A stretch of 64,000 nucleotides of DNA from Chamaecrista fasciculata (GCA_003254925.1 QANZ01016665.1:1-64000), one strand, 5' to 3'. Shown: positions 24,106 through 35,029, numbered from the stretch's first letter. The notes: generated by a model from the sequence alone, not told the origin. Program-made: numbers and translations.

Positions 24106-27100
24106 GAGTTCATGACGGGACTTCTGCTTTAGTGATGTTTGTTATTTGAGCTCTCTGCTCAAGTCTCTTTCACTTTCAGTCTTTACTTATTTCTTTTCTT
24201 ATGCTTATATATCTGTAATCCTGTCTGAGACCTGTAATCTTAACAATGATGAGAGGACTTTTTCTTTTTAGAGGAAAAATGGGTATTCATTTGGTAGATG
24301 ACTAGATTCTAGATATAGTTTCTCAATAATTTTTATGTTTGTCTAATTCAATGCAAAGCTTGTTTCTCAATAATATAAAAATGAGAGATAATACACTTTT
24401 TAAAAAAAAACTATTAAAAAAAGAAAGAGTTTATATCCTAGACACTACATAAGTAACTACTAACTATACAATTTGTAAATTATAAGATGCAACAAATAAA
24501 TCAATTCTCTCTGAAGACCAAGTAATCAATGCTTCCATTTTCATATATATCTTGACACTTAAAAATGTAAAGTGATGTGAAGCAAATTCTCAACAAAAGC
24601 TAAAACTCTTTTTTTTTTTTTTTAATAAAAGGAACATACTTTAACATAAATAGAAAAGTTTTTGCTTTCCTAAAAGTATAAGTATGAAATAAACAAATAG
24701 AGAGAGAAAATCTCACACTCTTCTAAAAGAAAATAGGACAAAAACCAAAAACTAAAATACTGAAAAATAGAATAAAGCAACAAAAAGAAGAAAGGATTGC
24801 GGCCAAATCATTTATATCATGGCTTATATGACTTGCTAACTATTTGTTTTTTATCAAATAGACCAATAGTACTTGTCATTTAATATTTTTGGATGCTTTC
24901 GTACCTTAATGTTTGGGGCCAGTTTCAGTTATGCCCCTAATATTTGTTTTGTGTCAGTTATGCTCCTAATGTGAAACGTTGGTGTCAATTATACCCTAAC
25001 TTCAATTTTTTTTTGGCCAAAATCCTATTTTGATCCCTCAAGTTTGTTCAAAGTTTCGTTTTGGACCCTCAAGTCTTTGACGAACGTTTCGACGGGATAC
25101 ACGACAGCCCCAACAACTACGAAAACTCTTAATCCAAGGTTTTGACCTCTTGAGGTTAGGGTATAATTGACACCAACGTTTCACATTGGGGGCATAATTG
25201 ACACAAAACAAACTTTAGAAATATAACTAAAATTGATCCCAAACGTTAGGAGCATGAAAGGATCTTTTACCAATATTTTTTTTAACTTATTTGTTCTCAA
25301 GTGACATATTTTTGACTCAATCATTATAAAACAAATAATATTTGATCTCTCTAATTTTATTGAGAAAGCACAACAAACACAAACAAGTCAAGACCTATGG
25401 CATCATCACTCATGGGCATCGCTTGGGCCTTTTAGCCTTTGAAATTCTTTTTGCCACATTTGGACTTAACTAGTATGGTTTAAGAATTTTATTTGTAAAC
25501 TTTTATAAAATACAAGTATTGAGCTACAAAGAATAAAATTATAGTGACAAATCAATGGAACTATAAAGATAAAAAGTATTATTTTAACCTAAATTTAAAT
25601 AAACTTAGTAGTTTTGTTAAACTATGAGTGAAAGAAAAAAAACAAAGGGTGTGAATTGAAGAGAGATAAACAATAAGAGAAAAAAAAAAACTAGTGAAAT
25701 ACTTTAAAGAATCTCATTTTAACTTTACTTGTTCCTCGGTTTTCTTCCTTCTGACGTTACCATATAAAAAATATTTGAGAAATCCAAATTCTGTTTATCT
25801 CTATTCTCCCTTCAGGCTTCAACATTATTTTTTACCTCCACCTTGTTAAGTGAAGTCAATGCCTTTCATAAAATACCATTGATTACCCACAGAATCACTA
25901 TATATTATATTACACTACACCCGCAGAGCCAATACATCCACATAAATTTAAAGTTAAATTATTTATTAATCTTTATAATTTACATCAACATTTAAGTAAA
26001 ATTTATAATTTTGATTTTTAAAGTTAAGTCTATAATTTTGTTTTAGTTATAATTAAAACTCCATTATTAAATAACAAAAGAAAAGTTTCATATGTTAACA
26101 ACTATTTGGCCAAAAAAAAAATTATTAACAACTAACATGCTAAATGAAATTAATGATTATTTAGTATCTAATAAGTATCATATTTAAAAAAAGTTTATAA
26201 ATTTTTGCATTAATATTACATGATTGAATCTTTCAGGAAAAATCCATCAAAAAGCAAAAAGAAGCTTTCAGTCTTTCAGACGAAAAAAGTTGTTATAGTT
26301 TTATTTTGAAGTGTCCATTTAAAATTATAAGTAATTTTATTTCAAATTGGATTAGTCTATTTATTGAAAAAGACTACCACTAACAAAAAAAGAATAATTA
26401 TAGTATTACAAGAAGTCCTACTTTTTAGGTCAGAGGTCTTAGAATTGATAGCAAAACAATAATAAAAAATTCCCGTGCTTTTCACGATTTCTGGCCTGCT
26501 TCATCTTGCTAATATAAGAAAATATTATAAATCTTATAAGAAAATATCATGAGAAATTTTCACAATATCTATTCTATTAAAATGAAAAAGAATGAGAGAA
26601 AAATTGAATTACGTACATTTTCTGTCAAAGTTGAAATGTTGAAACATCAAATTCAAATCCCAAATATATAAAATGTAATATTATGAAAGAAACATCTCTC
26701 CACCCCACATCTTATAAAATGTAATATTATGAAATAAACTAAAATTGCAACAGATTATAATTTTTCGAGACTAGATGAAATCATTTAGGCTAATCAGAAT
26801 AATATAATTATCTTATTGGCTAATCAGAATAATAATTAGGAAACAAATCAAATCTACAATAAATACAATATATCCCTATATACAATTACTACAAGAAATA
26901 ATAAAGGAAATCACAATAAACAAAATTAAACTTTAATCTAAAATCCTAATATCATGAGAGAAATAAGTCAAAAACTTAAAGAAGCAACACTGCAAACTGG
27001 TATTATAATAATAAGAAGCAAGCGTTCACAGTTCATTCTCTACCTTACCTCCTGCAATCTTCTTCACCCTCCATTAATCTGTATTTAAACTTTAAAGTGA

Positions 27101-27131
27101 CATCTTCAAAAGCAGAATTAGCAAAGCAAAC
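24106..27131. other. Intergenic spacer between RhoGDI and the acyltransferase
   Basis: About 3 kb without a supported gene. It begins with the RhoGDI 3' UTR. It contains the fold-back MULE-like element at 24891-25271; the rest is AT-rich with short A and T runs. A 22-bp direct repeat, GGCTAATCAGAATAATA, occurs at about 26788 and 26818. The final 130 bp are the probable promoter/leader of the gene at 27132. Confidence 0.5.
24891..25271. mobile_element. MULE-like fold-back MITE with 9-bp duplication AATATTTTT
   Basis: AATATTTTT is present at 24882-24890 and at 25272-25280. The two arms are long inverted repeats: the left arm's TGTGAAACGTTGGTGTCAAT and the right arm's ATTGACACCAACGTTTCACA are exact complements, and the pairing continues for nearly 60 bp with few mismatches. 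The non-paired middle contains CGTTTTGGACCCTCAAG. The transcript would make a strong hairpin. Confidence 0.75.
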
Positions 27132-28400
27132 ATGGAGGGTGAGAATGAGATTAGGAACTACATCAAGGTATGGCTTCAAGTCATCCCATCTTTGTGTTAT
27201 TGCTTTCTCATTGGCAAGCTTCTTCCTCATCATCATCATAGTCATAAAAGCAGCTTCCTTATAATAATAATCAGACTCTTGGTTATATTGCCTATTGTGT
27301 GTCTCTTTCTGTATCTTCCTCTTCTCCTTCACTCTCTTCATCTTGGAGGCACTTTTGCCTTCTTCATTGCTTGGCTTGCTAATTTCAAGCTCTTGCTCTT
27401 TGCTTTTTGTAAAGGCCCTTTGTCTGATCCGTCTCTCTCTCTCAAACAATTTGTGGCTCTTGCCTCTTTTCCCATCAAGATCCATGAAAACCCATCTCCA
27501 TATTCAGTCACAAATGGCCAAAACAGAGAAAACCCAATTGAGAAATTCACAAATGGAACTACCCCATCTCAAAGTTCAACCATAAATGGCCATTCCAGAA
27601 TTCAGAACAATGGGAAATCTCAAAATGGAACCACCCCATCTCGAGATTCACTCACGAATGGCAATTCCAAATCTCTCAATTCAAACCCACATAAAGAAGA
27701 CAAGAACAAGTCTCTCTTGAATCACACCATCAAAATCGTGATTCTCGCTGTGGTGGTGAGATCATACGAGTACAGCGAAAATTTCCACCCCAAGCTTCTT
27801 CTCGTCCTCTTTACCCTCCACATTTACATTCTGCTCGAGATGATTCTAGTAATGGTGGCAGCCATGGCTCGAACCCTAGTTGGAATCGAGCTCGAGCCAC
27901 AGTTCAACGAGCCATACCTCTCTTCCTCGCTTCAAGATTTCTGGGGTCGAAGATGGAACATGATGGTCTCCAAAATCCTAAGGCCCACCGTATACAAGCC
28001 CACATACAATTGGGCTTTTTATCTCATGGGCCCAAAATGGGCCTCACTACCTGCTGTGTTCATCACGTTTTTGGTATCGGGCTTCATGCACGAACTCATT
28101 TTTTATTATTTGGGGCGCGTGAGGCCCACGTGGGAGATCACGTGGTTCTTCGTACTTCACGGGTTTTGCTTAACGATGGAGGTCGGTTTGAAGAAGAAGG
28201 TTACCGGAAAGATCCGGTTGCCGAGAGTGATGTCGTGTCCTATGACCGTTGGATTTGTGATGGTGACCGCCTTTTGGCTGTTTTTTCCTCAGATTCTCCG
28301 GTGTAACGGTTATGAAAGGGCGCTTCAAGAATACGCGGCAGTGAGCGCGTGGGTCAAGAACGTTAGTGGTTCTTTCAAGTTCAACTCATCAGTGTCCTAA
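27132..28400 (+). CDS. MBOAT acyltransferase, wax synthase/acyl-CoA:sterol acyltransferase-like
   Basis: A 422-residue intronless membrane protein. Plant members of this wax-synthase-like MBOAT family transfer fatty acyl groups from acyl-CoA to long-chain alcohols or, for Arabidopsis ASAT1, to sterols, in the ER. Visible landmarks: N-terminal membrane spans (LIIIIRLLVILPIVCLFLYL, FAFFIAWLANFKLLLFAFC), then SLQDFWGRRWNMMVSKILRP with Asn at about 276, and VSGFMHELIFYYLGRVRPTW with the likely catalytic His at about 320, followed by a span FFVLHGFCLTMEVGLKKK. Residues 118-193 are a polar Asn/Ser/Thr-rich insert (two related NGTTPS units) between the first and second membrane blocks. It makes the protein longer than the roughly 345 residues I recall for ASAT1. 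The exact acceptor (sterol or alcohol) cannot be read from sequence. Confidence 0.9.
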   Translation: MEGENEIRNYIKVWLQVIPSLCYCFLIGKLLPHHHHSHKSSFLIIIIRLLVILPIVCLFLYLPLLLHSLHLGGTFAFFIAWLANFKLLLFAFCKGPLSDPSLSLKQFVALASFPIKIHENPSPYSVTNGQNRENPIEKFTNGTTPSQSSTINGHSRIQNNGKSQNGTTPSRDSLTNGNSKSLNSNPHKEDKNKSLLNHTIKIVILAVVVRSYEYSENFHPKLLLVLFTLHIYILLEMILVMVAAMARTLVGIELEPQFNEPYLSSSLQDFWGRRWNMMVSKILRPTVYKPTYNWAFYLMGPKWASLPAVFITFLVSGFMHELIFYYLGRVRPTWEITWFFVLHGFCLTMEVGLKKKVTGKIRLPRVMSCPMTVGFVMVTAFWLFFPQILRCNGYERALQEYAAVSAWVKNVSGSFKFNSSVS

Positions 28401-29856
28401 CTCTCTATTAGTATATATATTTCCTCATCACCTGTCATTAAAGGATTAAGAGAACCTTAATACAGGATTGATTAAGTTAAATTGATGTAATTTAATTCCA
28501 TGACAAATTCAAATTCTCCAATAATTAAAGACGATATTTCAGTTTCTGCCTTACTCTCTCTTCTTATTCTCCAATATCTTTAATTTCAGGGGATCCGGGT
28601 TCCCGAAGAGAGTTTAAAATGAGTTGAAGACAATAATAAAGATAAAACGTCAAAACCTATTATAACTGGATTTTGAAGAATATTTATAGACTACAAGTAG
28701 TAAAAAAGTAATTAAAAGTGATTGATGAAACATTAGGTTACTTGGTCTGGTAACAAGCAGAAGAATGACCGAAGGATCAGGTCACCCGTATCAGATATTT
28801 GAGAATTAAGATAAGTACTTAGTTAGTAATAATGAAGATATAAGTGTTAATATTAGGTGTTTTGATAAGAACGTTAGAGTTTTAATATATATAAGAAACT
28901 AATTTGTGTAATATTTTATATTTCAAAAAGCTTTAAAAACTATAAATTTGTAACAACAATGTAAAACACTTTTGACCAAGAAACAAAGTGCCAAACAAAG
29001 TCAGATATTTCATTTTATGTATAGTAAACCCCTCGTTCGTTCCAGAAGATAAAGAGAGAAGTATACTAACAATTTGATTCTTGAGAGATTATTGACTTGA
29101 CAACTCAGTCCTTGAAAGATTGAAATGTACAATTTAATTCTTGAAAGATCAAAATGGTATATTAATTAGTCCTTGAAAGATTAAAACAATATAACTATTT
29201 AATTCATAGTAAGAACTAATTAGTATATCGTTTTGATCTTTAAAGGACTAAACTGTATATTTCAATCTTTTAAAGACTGAGTTATCAGTTCGGTGATTTT
29301 TCGGGACCAAATTGTTAGTTTACTCTAAAGAGAAAAATACTCCTTGCTTATGTTGAAGGCTGTGAAAAAATGATCTTGACAGTTGCACCAACGTCAACAA
29401 CAGGATTGCTTCACTAAGCTGGCCACTGATTGATCTTCCTAATTATGAAGGAGTACCCTAGCTATTTTATTTTCTTGACAAGTACTCAGTAAAACTCCTA
29501 TAAATGCTTCTTACATCCCAAACTCTAATATAGTATAGAAGTCAACAAGTATGGATAAAGCAGGCAGCTAGCCTTTAAATGTACTAAAGTTTCATAAATA
29601 GACATTGCGCAAATCAAGAATTGGGGGAGTGGCAAAGAGATGTAATAGCAGTAAATTGGGGTGGTTTGATAGTAGAGTCGGTCTAGAATAGCAATTAACC
29701 TTTCTGGCATTATCACAAAACATTAAATGTTTCCTCATCTTCGATGGCTTACGTGTATCTTCCCCACAAATGTTTCTCACAACTTCACACGTAGAATAGC
29801 TATCATAGCATACTACTGTCAAATATATATATACCTTCGTGTTCATATACATGATC
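28401..29856. other. Intergenic spacer
   Basis: No gene is supported. It contains the acyltransferase 3' UTR, a fold-back repeat at 29058-29335 and AT-rich sequence. The last 200 bp are the probable promoter and leader of the cysteine-rich gene, with a TATA-like ATATATATATACC at 29824. Confidence 0.5.
29058..29335. mobile_element. Fold-back MITE, ACTAACAATTTGG family
   Basis: The left arm reads ACTAACAATTTGATTCTTG and the right arm's complement reads AAACTAACAATTTGGTCCCG. Inside, AACTCAGTCCTTGAAAGATT on the left pairs with its inverse AATCTTTTAAAGACTGAGTT on the right. The element is largely palindromic and has no coding capacity. It is the best-preserved copy of this family in the window. 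Confidence 0.65.
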
Positions 29857-30168
29857 ATGAAGAAGCAAGAAATGGTATTTCGAGCACAACCGATGGCGAT
29901 GGCGGTGGCGGTGGCGATTATGTTGGTGTTGGCATCGCCGGTACAAGGTTGCTCGCCGGACGGCAAGGGCTGCAAAGACTGTATTGTGAAGCAGATGAAG
30001 CAGGGATGCCCAGCATGCACGCCAATCCTTCATTGCATGGGTCATTGCTTGTGGGGTGGTGCCTCAAGGTCTGATTGCATCAAGAAATGTGACTGCAATG
30101 ATGGCTACCCAACACTATCTGACTGCAAAAGATGCATGTCAAAGTGCAAGTGCAGCTGTGTCAATTAG
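29857..30168 (+). CDS. Small secreted cysteine-rich protein (15 Cys)
   Basis: A single exon of 103 aa. A short N-terminal basic stretch (MKKQEMVFRAQ) leads to a hydrophobic core (MAVAVAIMLVLASPVQG), a clear signal peptide with likely cleavage just before or after G31. The mature part of about 72 residues has 15 cysteines, starting CSPDGKGCKDC and ending KRCMSKCKCSCVN, with CPAC and KKCDCNDG in between. The odd number means at least one Cys is unpaired, binds a ligand or links to a partner. I do not recognise it as a defensin, LTP, thionin, snakin/GASA or Bowman-Birk inhibitor. An upstream in-frame ATG at 29839 (MFIYMI) exists; the ATG at 29857 gives the more usual signal peptide. Function unknown; apoplastic or vacuolar location is inferred. 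Confidence 0.75.
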   Translation: MKKQEMVFRAQPMAMAVAVAIMLVLASPVQGCSPDGKGCKDCIVKQMKQGCPACTPILHCMGHCLWGGASRSDCIKKCDCNDGYPTLSDCKRCMSKCKCSCVN

Positions 30169-30654
30169 AGAATTAATACTGTGAATATCCATCACCGAAT
30201 AATCATATCCTTCCTTCCTAACACACCCAGATCCACTATCAGTGTCTCTTAATTTCTGTCAGTGTCCTGATGAACATTGTTTTTCACAGTAGTCTATCAC
30301 AATCATTCCCACTAGTTTTGGCTAATTTGAGTCTTAATTCAGCGTCTGACTGTAGAAGAACGTTGCACTTGTTATGAATTTCTAATTTCTGTTAATAAGA
30401 ATCTTGCACGAAGCAGAACTTGCAGTCTTCGTATTAATTGTGATGTACTCTGTGTTTTATGTCTCTGCTTCTTCTTTAGCTAGTTAAGATTGTTATTTGT
30501 TATCAGAGTCAATCACATCATCTACATCTAATTTTGGCTTTGTGTTAATACTCAGAATGGCTAGTATCCGATATTCCATATTTTCAAGTAAGTCATAAGC
30601 ACAAAGCTGTACGGTATATTAGATTGATTATACAGATCAATTAAGGAAGGCAAA
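30169..30654. other. Spacer between two convergent genes
   Basis: About 490 bp that should hold the 3' UTRs of the cysteine-rich gene (+) and the BAG gene (-). Nothing else is seen. Confidence 0.6.
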
Positions 30655-31263
30655 TTAGGGTTCACGAAGAAACCTTTCGAGGCATCGAAACCCTAAATTC
30701 TGAGCACAGAATCTTTCCATCTCTTCACCGCCTCTCTCTCTACATACACTTTCTTCCATATCCGCTACAAAATCATCCCAATTCTTCACCAATCCATTGC
30801 AACCCCACCAATTGTACTCATCGACCTTAGATTCAGAAACAGAGTCGAGAATCTCCTGGAGGCCCACGATCCGACGGCTCACTTTCCTCCGAGCCTCCCT
30901 AACCGTCGGATCGATCCCGGGCACGGAATCGAGTCTGAGCAAGAGAGCCATCAACGCCTCGTTCATCCTCAGCTTCTCAAGCTCGCTGCTCCGGACGGCA
31001 TCCACCGTGTCCTGCCGTTGGATCAAGCGTTGTAGGTGGTCGGCTTCGGAATCGACGGCGGCGATTCGGCGGTAGAGCGCGCGGATCCGGTGAGAGCGGT
31101 AGGCGGATTGGATCTTGACGGCGGCGGAGGCTGGAGCGTCCGGCGAGGGGGTATGGGTGGAATTGCGGGGTTGGTCAGGGGTAGAGTGGTCATTGTGGTG
31201 AGTGGTGTAGACGACGGTGGTGGAATAGGAGAAGAAGGAGGAGGGTTTGCCAGAAGAAGTCAT
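30655..31263 (-). CDS. BAG-family co-chaperone with IQ motif (BAG5-like)
   Basis: A 202-residue intronless protein. BAG domains bind the ATPase domain of Hsc70/Hsp70 and stimulate nucleotide exchange; plant BAG5-7 also carry an IQ calmodulin-binding motif. Here residues 47-66 (AAVKIQSAYRSHRIRALYRR) contain the IQxxxRxxxxR pattern, directly followed by a three-helix BAG domain at about 67-145 (DHLQRLIQRQDTVDAVRSSE, LEKLRMNEALMALLLRLDSV, TVREARRKVSRRIVGLQEIL). The layout and length match Arabidopsis BAG5, which is described as mitochondrial. The first 46 residues are Ser/Thr/His-rich without acidic residues before position 26, compatible with targeting. The C-terminal part (GCNGLVKNWDDFVADMEESV) is acidic. 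The start was chosen as the first ATG after the CT-rich leader. Confidence 0.92.
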   Translation of the reverse strand: MTSSGKPSSFFSYSTTVVYTTHHNDHSTPDQPRNSTHTPSPDAPASAAVKIQSAYRSHRIRALYRRIAAVDSEADHLQRLIQRQDTVDAVRSSELEKLRMNEALMALLLRLDSVPGIDPTVREARRKVSRRIVGLQEILDSVSESKVDEYNWWGCNGLVKNWDDFVADMEESVCRERGGEEMERFCAQNLGFRCLERFLREP

Positions 31264-32259
31264 GAGGAATTAGAGGTTTCGGAATTGGGAATGAGAGAAT
31301 GAAAGCGAAGAGTGAAGAGTGAAGAAGAAGAAGAAGGAAAAGCAGAGGAATTGAAGAAAAAGCGAAAAGGAAAAAAGAAAGAAGGACTTTGACTCCTTTG
31401 AAAAAGTGAAGTGAAGTGGGATTTGAGAACCCTTCATTTATGGTTTAAGCTTATGAAAAAATTTACACAATGTTTTTGGACTTTGGCTTAAAGACAATAA
31501 TATGTTAAATATAGAAGAAAATTTATTGAATTTGTCGCTATAACTTATTATGTGTGTTGCTAATTTTTCTGATGATTATATTTTTATATTTATAATTTAA
31601 TAATTATAATGCAAAGGTATTTCTCAACTTTAGTCATATATATATATATATATATATAAAATGTCATGAACTTTAAAAATGATGATAATTTTTTAAAAAT
31701 TTTTATTTGTATAAATAATTTATTTTATTAAAATTTTTATTTAATAAAATAAAATTTCTTTATAATTGTATGAGTACATTTTATCAATATTTCAAAAATT
31801 AAATCAAGAACTGAACCGAAAAATTTTTCTGGTTATAAAGTTTGTTGGTTCAGTTGACCAGATTTTGACAAAAATATATAAATAAATGAATAATAATTAA
31901 TTTAAATATATAGAGTATAAAACCTTTTTTTGGCCCGACATAGACTATAAAACATAATTTTAAAATTTATAACAATAATACATACTTAAAAACTTATAAT
32001 TCCATTATAAATAATAACTTTATGTATCTCTTTGTGATGCATTATTTAAGTTATATATTATCGGTAATAATAACTAATTCTCGACTAAAAAAATCCCTTA
32101 TTGACTTATGAACTAGATAATTTACTTCAGCATCCATACAAATCGGTATCAATTACATGAAATACTAATTTTTTTTCTTAGGATAATTATTTTTTAAAAA
32201 AATTAATATAATTCGCCCTTATAATTCATATATATATACAAATTGCTATTACTTTACTA

Positions 32260-32490
32260 ACAATTTTGTGCGATTATTAGTTTGACAATTTAACATTTTG
32301 AAAATTTAAAATACATTGTTTAGTCGTTAGAAAATTAAAATAGTATACTTATTAGTCATTTTTATGGATTAAATAATATACCGTTTTAATTTTTTAAAAA
32401 TAAAAAATATATTTTTTAAAATTTTAAAGATTATTAAATTATATATTTTAATATTTTGAGCAATGAGTAATTAGCTTATTCTATTATATA
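32260..32490. repeat. Degenerate fold-back MITE
   Basis: The sequence TTAGTTTGACAATTTAACATT and the inverted, A/T-decayed right arm (TTTTAATATTTTGAGCAATG) follow the same layout as 29058-29335. It is strongly diverged. Confidence 0.35.
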
Positions 32491-32769
32491 ATGGGATGCA
32501 AGTAATAAATACCACATAGAATCTAAGCATGATGAGTCTGAAATTTTTTATTATTGCCTCATAATTTATTACAAAACCATATAAGAGAGAGAGAGAGGCT
32601 TTCTAAATTTTCTTCATCAAGAAAAATCAAGCAACTTTCATTCTTGCTCATTGATCTATGCAATTTCCTCTTTATTCCTTACGGTTATATCCATTGTCTT
32701 CAAGCAAATTTAATGTTGTTCAACAAAACCAAAGATTTTTTTCAATAAAAATGAGTAATTAAAATTAAG

Positions 32770-32960
32770 ATTAAACTCAATTTAGTCATTAAAAAAATCA
32801 CTTAAATTGACAACTCGGACCTTGAAATATCATAATAGTATACTTATTACTAGTTATTTTCATGGACTAAATAGTATTTTCATCTAAGAAATATATTATT
32901 TAATCTTTCAAAGACTAAATTGTGTATTTTCAAAGGACCAAGTAATCAACTTAAAATTAA
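32770..32960. repeat. Degenerate fold-back MITE
   Basis: AAACTCAATTTAGTCATT, GACAACTCGGACCTTGAAA and the inverted right part AATCTTTCAAAGACTAAATT correspond to the family copy at 29058. The boundaries are approximate. It lies directly beyond the 3' end of the lipid transfer protein gene. Confidence 0.45.
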
Positions 32961-32994
32961 TTAATGCAACTTGAGAAGGATTTAAAATGATTAC

Positions 32995-33343
32995 TTACTC
33001 GGTGCATTTGATAACTTTGGAAATAGGAATGTCCACAACAACATGACAAAGTTTAGGAAGCTGATTAACCAAGTCTTCTCTAATACCAGGAATGGAGGTT
33101 GCTTCAGGTTTAAGGCACTCACGCAGCGACTCGATCATCACGAGTTTGAAGTGAGGATTTCAAGCTGCTACAGCCATTGCAACAAACATCTGATGGGGCT
33201 TTAGCTTGACCAGTGATGTATGCTAAACATGGTGCAACCATTGACTTCAATTGGTTACAGTCTACAGAAGCATGTCCTGGCTCCACCATAGCCATGATTA
33301 CTACTATGGCTAGCCCAATCACTATCTTTGCAACAACCTTCAT
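32995..33343 (-). pseudogene. Non-specific lipid transfer protein (nsLTP), frameshifted
   Basis: nsLTPs are small secreted eight-cysteine proteins that bind lipids in the cell wall. From the ATG at 33343 the frame encodes a signal peptide (MKVVAKIVIGLAIVVIMAMV), then SVDCNQLKSMVAPCLAYITG, the CC pair in SDVCCNGCSSLKSSLQ and TRDDRVAA, and then a stop (TGA) at 33121-33119. The family continues in another frame: GAG TGC CTT AAA (ECLK), ATSIPGIREDLVNQLPKLC and DIPISKVIKC up to 32998. Thus the C-E-C cysteine pair expected after RVAA is lost to a net loss of two bases (or gain of one) near 33120-33124. A good splice donor (GAGTAAGT reading as GA/GTAAGT) at about 32997 matches the usual late nsLTP intron. 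An extra Cys follows the CC pair. It is either a recent pseudogene or a sequencing error. Confidence 0.8.
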
Positions 33344-33947
33344 GATTGATCGATGATCGGTTTTTAGCCAATAACTGCTTTGTAATTTGTTTGCTTGGTG
33401 AAATGGGTGTGTAGTAAGGGTGTTATTATATAGATTAAAAAGTGAGATGTGTAGACAAAAAAAATTGAAATTTAAAGATTGTGCAATCAATGTATTAGAT
33501 CTCATGGGTGAAAAAGTGAGGTATGGACAAAAACCAATAAGTATAGTGGATATCCAGTACATGCAATAAGTATAAAGTATCTTTATAACCCTTGATTTTA
33601 AATTTGTATAAATAATCTTTTTGTTAAGATTTTTTATTTAATTTTTTTTATATATTTTTTTATGACAAAAGTACTCTTAATACTCTTAAAGTATGAGGTC
33701 AGTTTAATTATACCCAAAAGTTGTTTTTGGGTCAATTGTACCCCCAAAATATGAGGTTAGTCTCAATTGTATCCCTAAGTTATGCTCAATGTTCTAGATT
33801 GGTCCCTCAGTTATTTTTCATTCCGTTTTGGTCCCTCGATTTTTTAAAATGTTGCATCATTAGTCCCTCAACATTTTACATCCACTTTTTTCGTTAAAAG
33901 AACAAAACGTATGAAAAAAAAATAAATTAAGATTATAATTGAATTTA

Positions 33948-33954
<7 letters not shown>

Positions 33955-33992
<38 letters not shown>
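33955..33992. repeat. (CT)n microsatellite
   Basis: About 18 uninterrupted CT dinucleotides, ending in CCC. Confidence 0.9.
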
Positions 33993-33993
<1 letters not shown>

Positions 33994-35029
33994 AAACCGG
34001 AAGTATCGTAGTGATGTCCATACACTAACCAACCTCACGAATCCTCGGCCTCCTCGATAAAATGATCTTCCTCTCGCGCGGAAACACCGTATTCAGTGTT
34101 TCGCCAACGCAACTTCCTCTCCTTTTAGCCGAATTTGGCCATCCAATACCGGAAACGAAAACAGAACAGAGTAAAGTTGAGGATATTTTCAAAGTTAAGA
34201 AGAATTTTATGTAATTTAGCATTAGATTAATATTGAGGATATTTTTTTCCAAAGTTATAAGTTACTCTTGATAAGTTTTTTCATGTTCAATTGGAGTTGT
34301 TGTCAAACAAAAGTGGGTAGAATCAAAACTGAAATCAAGCCCAAAAGTGGGTCACTCGTTTCATAAAGTTGATCATATCTGTTTTATTTGGCGATCGAAT
34401 GGCGCGAACCAAAGTTATGGATTACTCTTAACAAGATCTTGCTTTGTCCAGTTGAGTCTATCGATAAACAATGTCAATTAGTACTTCGAAAGTGGGTTTG
34501 GTCAAAGTACCAATACTAACTTTTGGAGCACTATTCAACTTCGTTTGTTGAAATCTCAATTAGGAAGATAAAGAACTTATCAAGAGTAACCTATAACTTT
34601 GATTTTTTTCACATTCGAACTTGAAATAAAAGAGATATAATTCATTAAATGAGTGACTTGCTTTCGAGCTCATTTTCAGGCCTGACTTGACCTTGTCTGT
34701 TAATTACCCTTACTAGGCAAAAAAATAATGCATCAAAAGTAACTCGTAGCTTTATTTTCGTCACATGCGGACTTAAAACGAGAGAGACATGATCAGATTC
34801 AATAATTAGAAATCAAAACATAACTATTGGCAAATATTAAAGACTAAACCAAAATAACAAAAATAATAGGGACCAAAACAAAATTTTGAAGCAAATATTA
34901 GAAACTAAAATGATATTTTGACCTTTATAAAATATACCATATTTCCTATTGAGCAATTTTGATTCCTCACGACTTCCTCTTTTCATATCACTAATTGTGA
35001 AAAATGTTTTTTTTTATTATCAACAAAGT

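Larger units (their letters stand above)
31264..32994. other. Very AT-rich intergenic spacer
   Basis: No gene is supported. It holds the BAG gene's purine-rich (minus: pyrimidine-rich) leader at 31264-31440, a (TA)n run at 31635-31660, and two degenerate fold-back copies at about 32260-32490 and 32770-32960. Confidence 0.5.

Noticed and set aside
27045..27485. 146-residue minus-strand frame over the acyltransferase start
   Set aside because: Antisense shadow of a confident MBOAT gene; its Lys/Arg-rich content mirrors the hydrophobic coding strand.
29592..30045. Minus-strand frames opposite the cysteine-rich gene
   Set aside because: The plus frame has a signal peptide and ordered cysteines; the minus frames are shadows.
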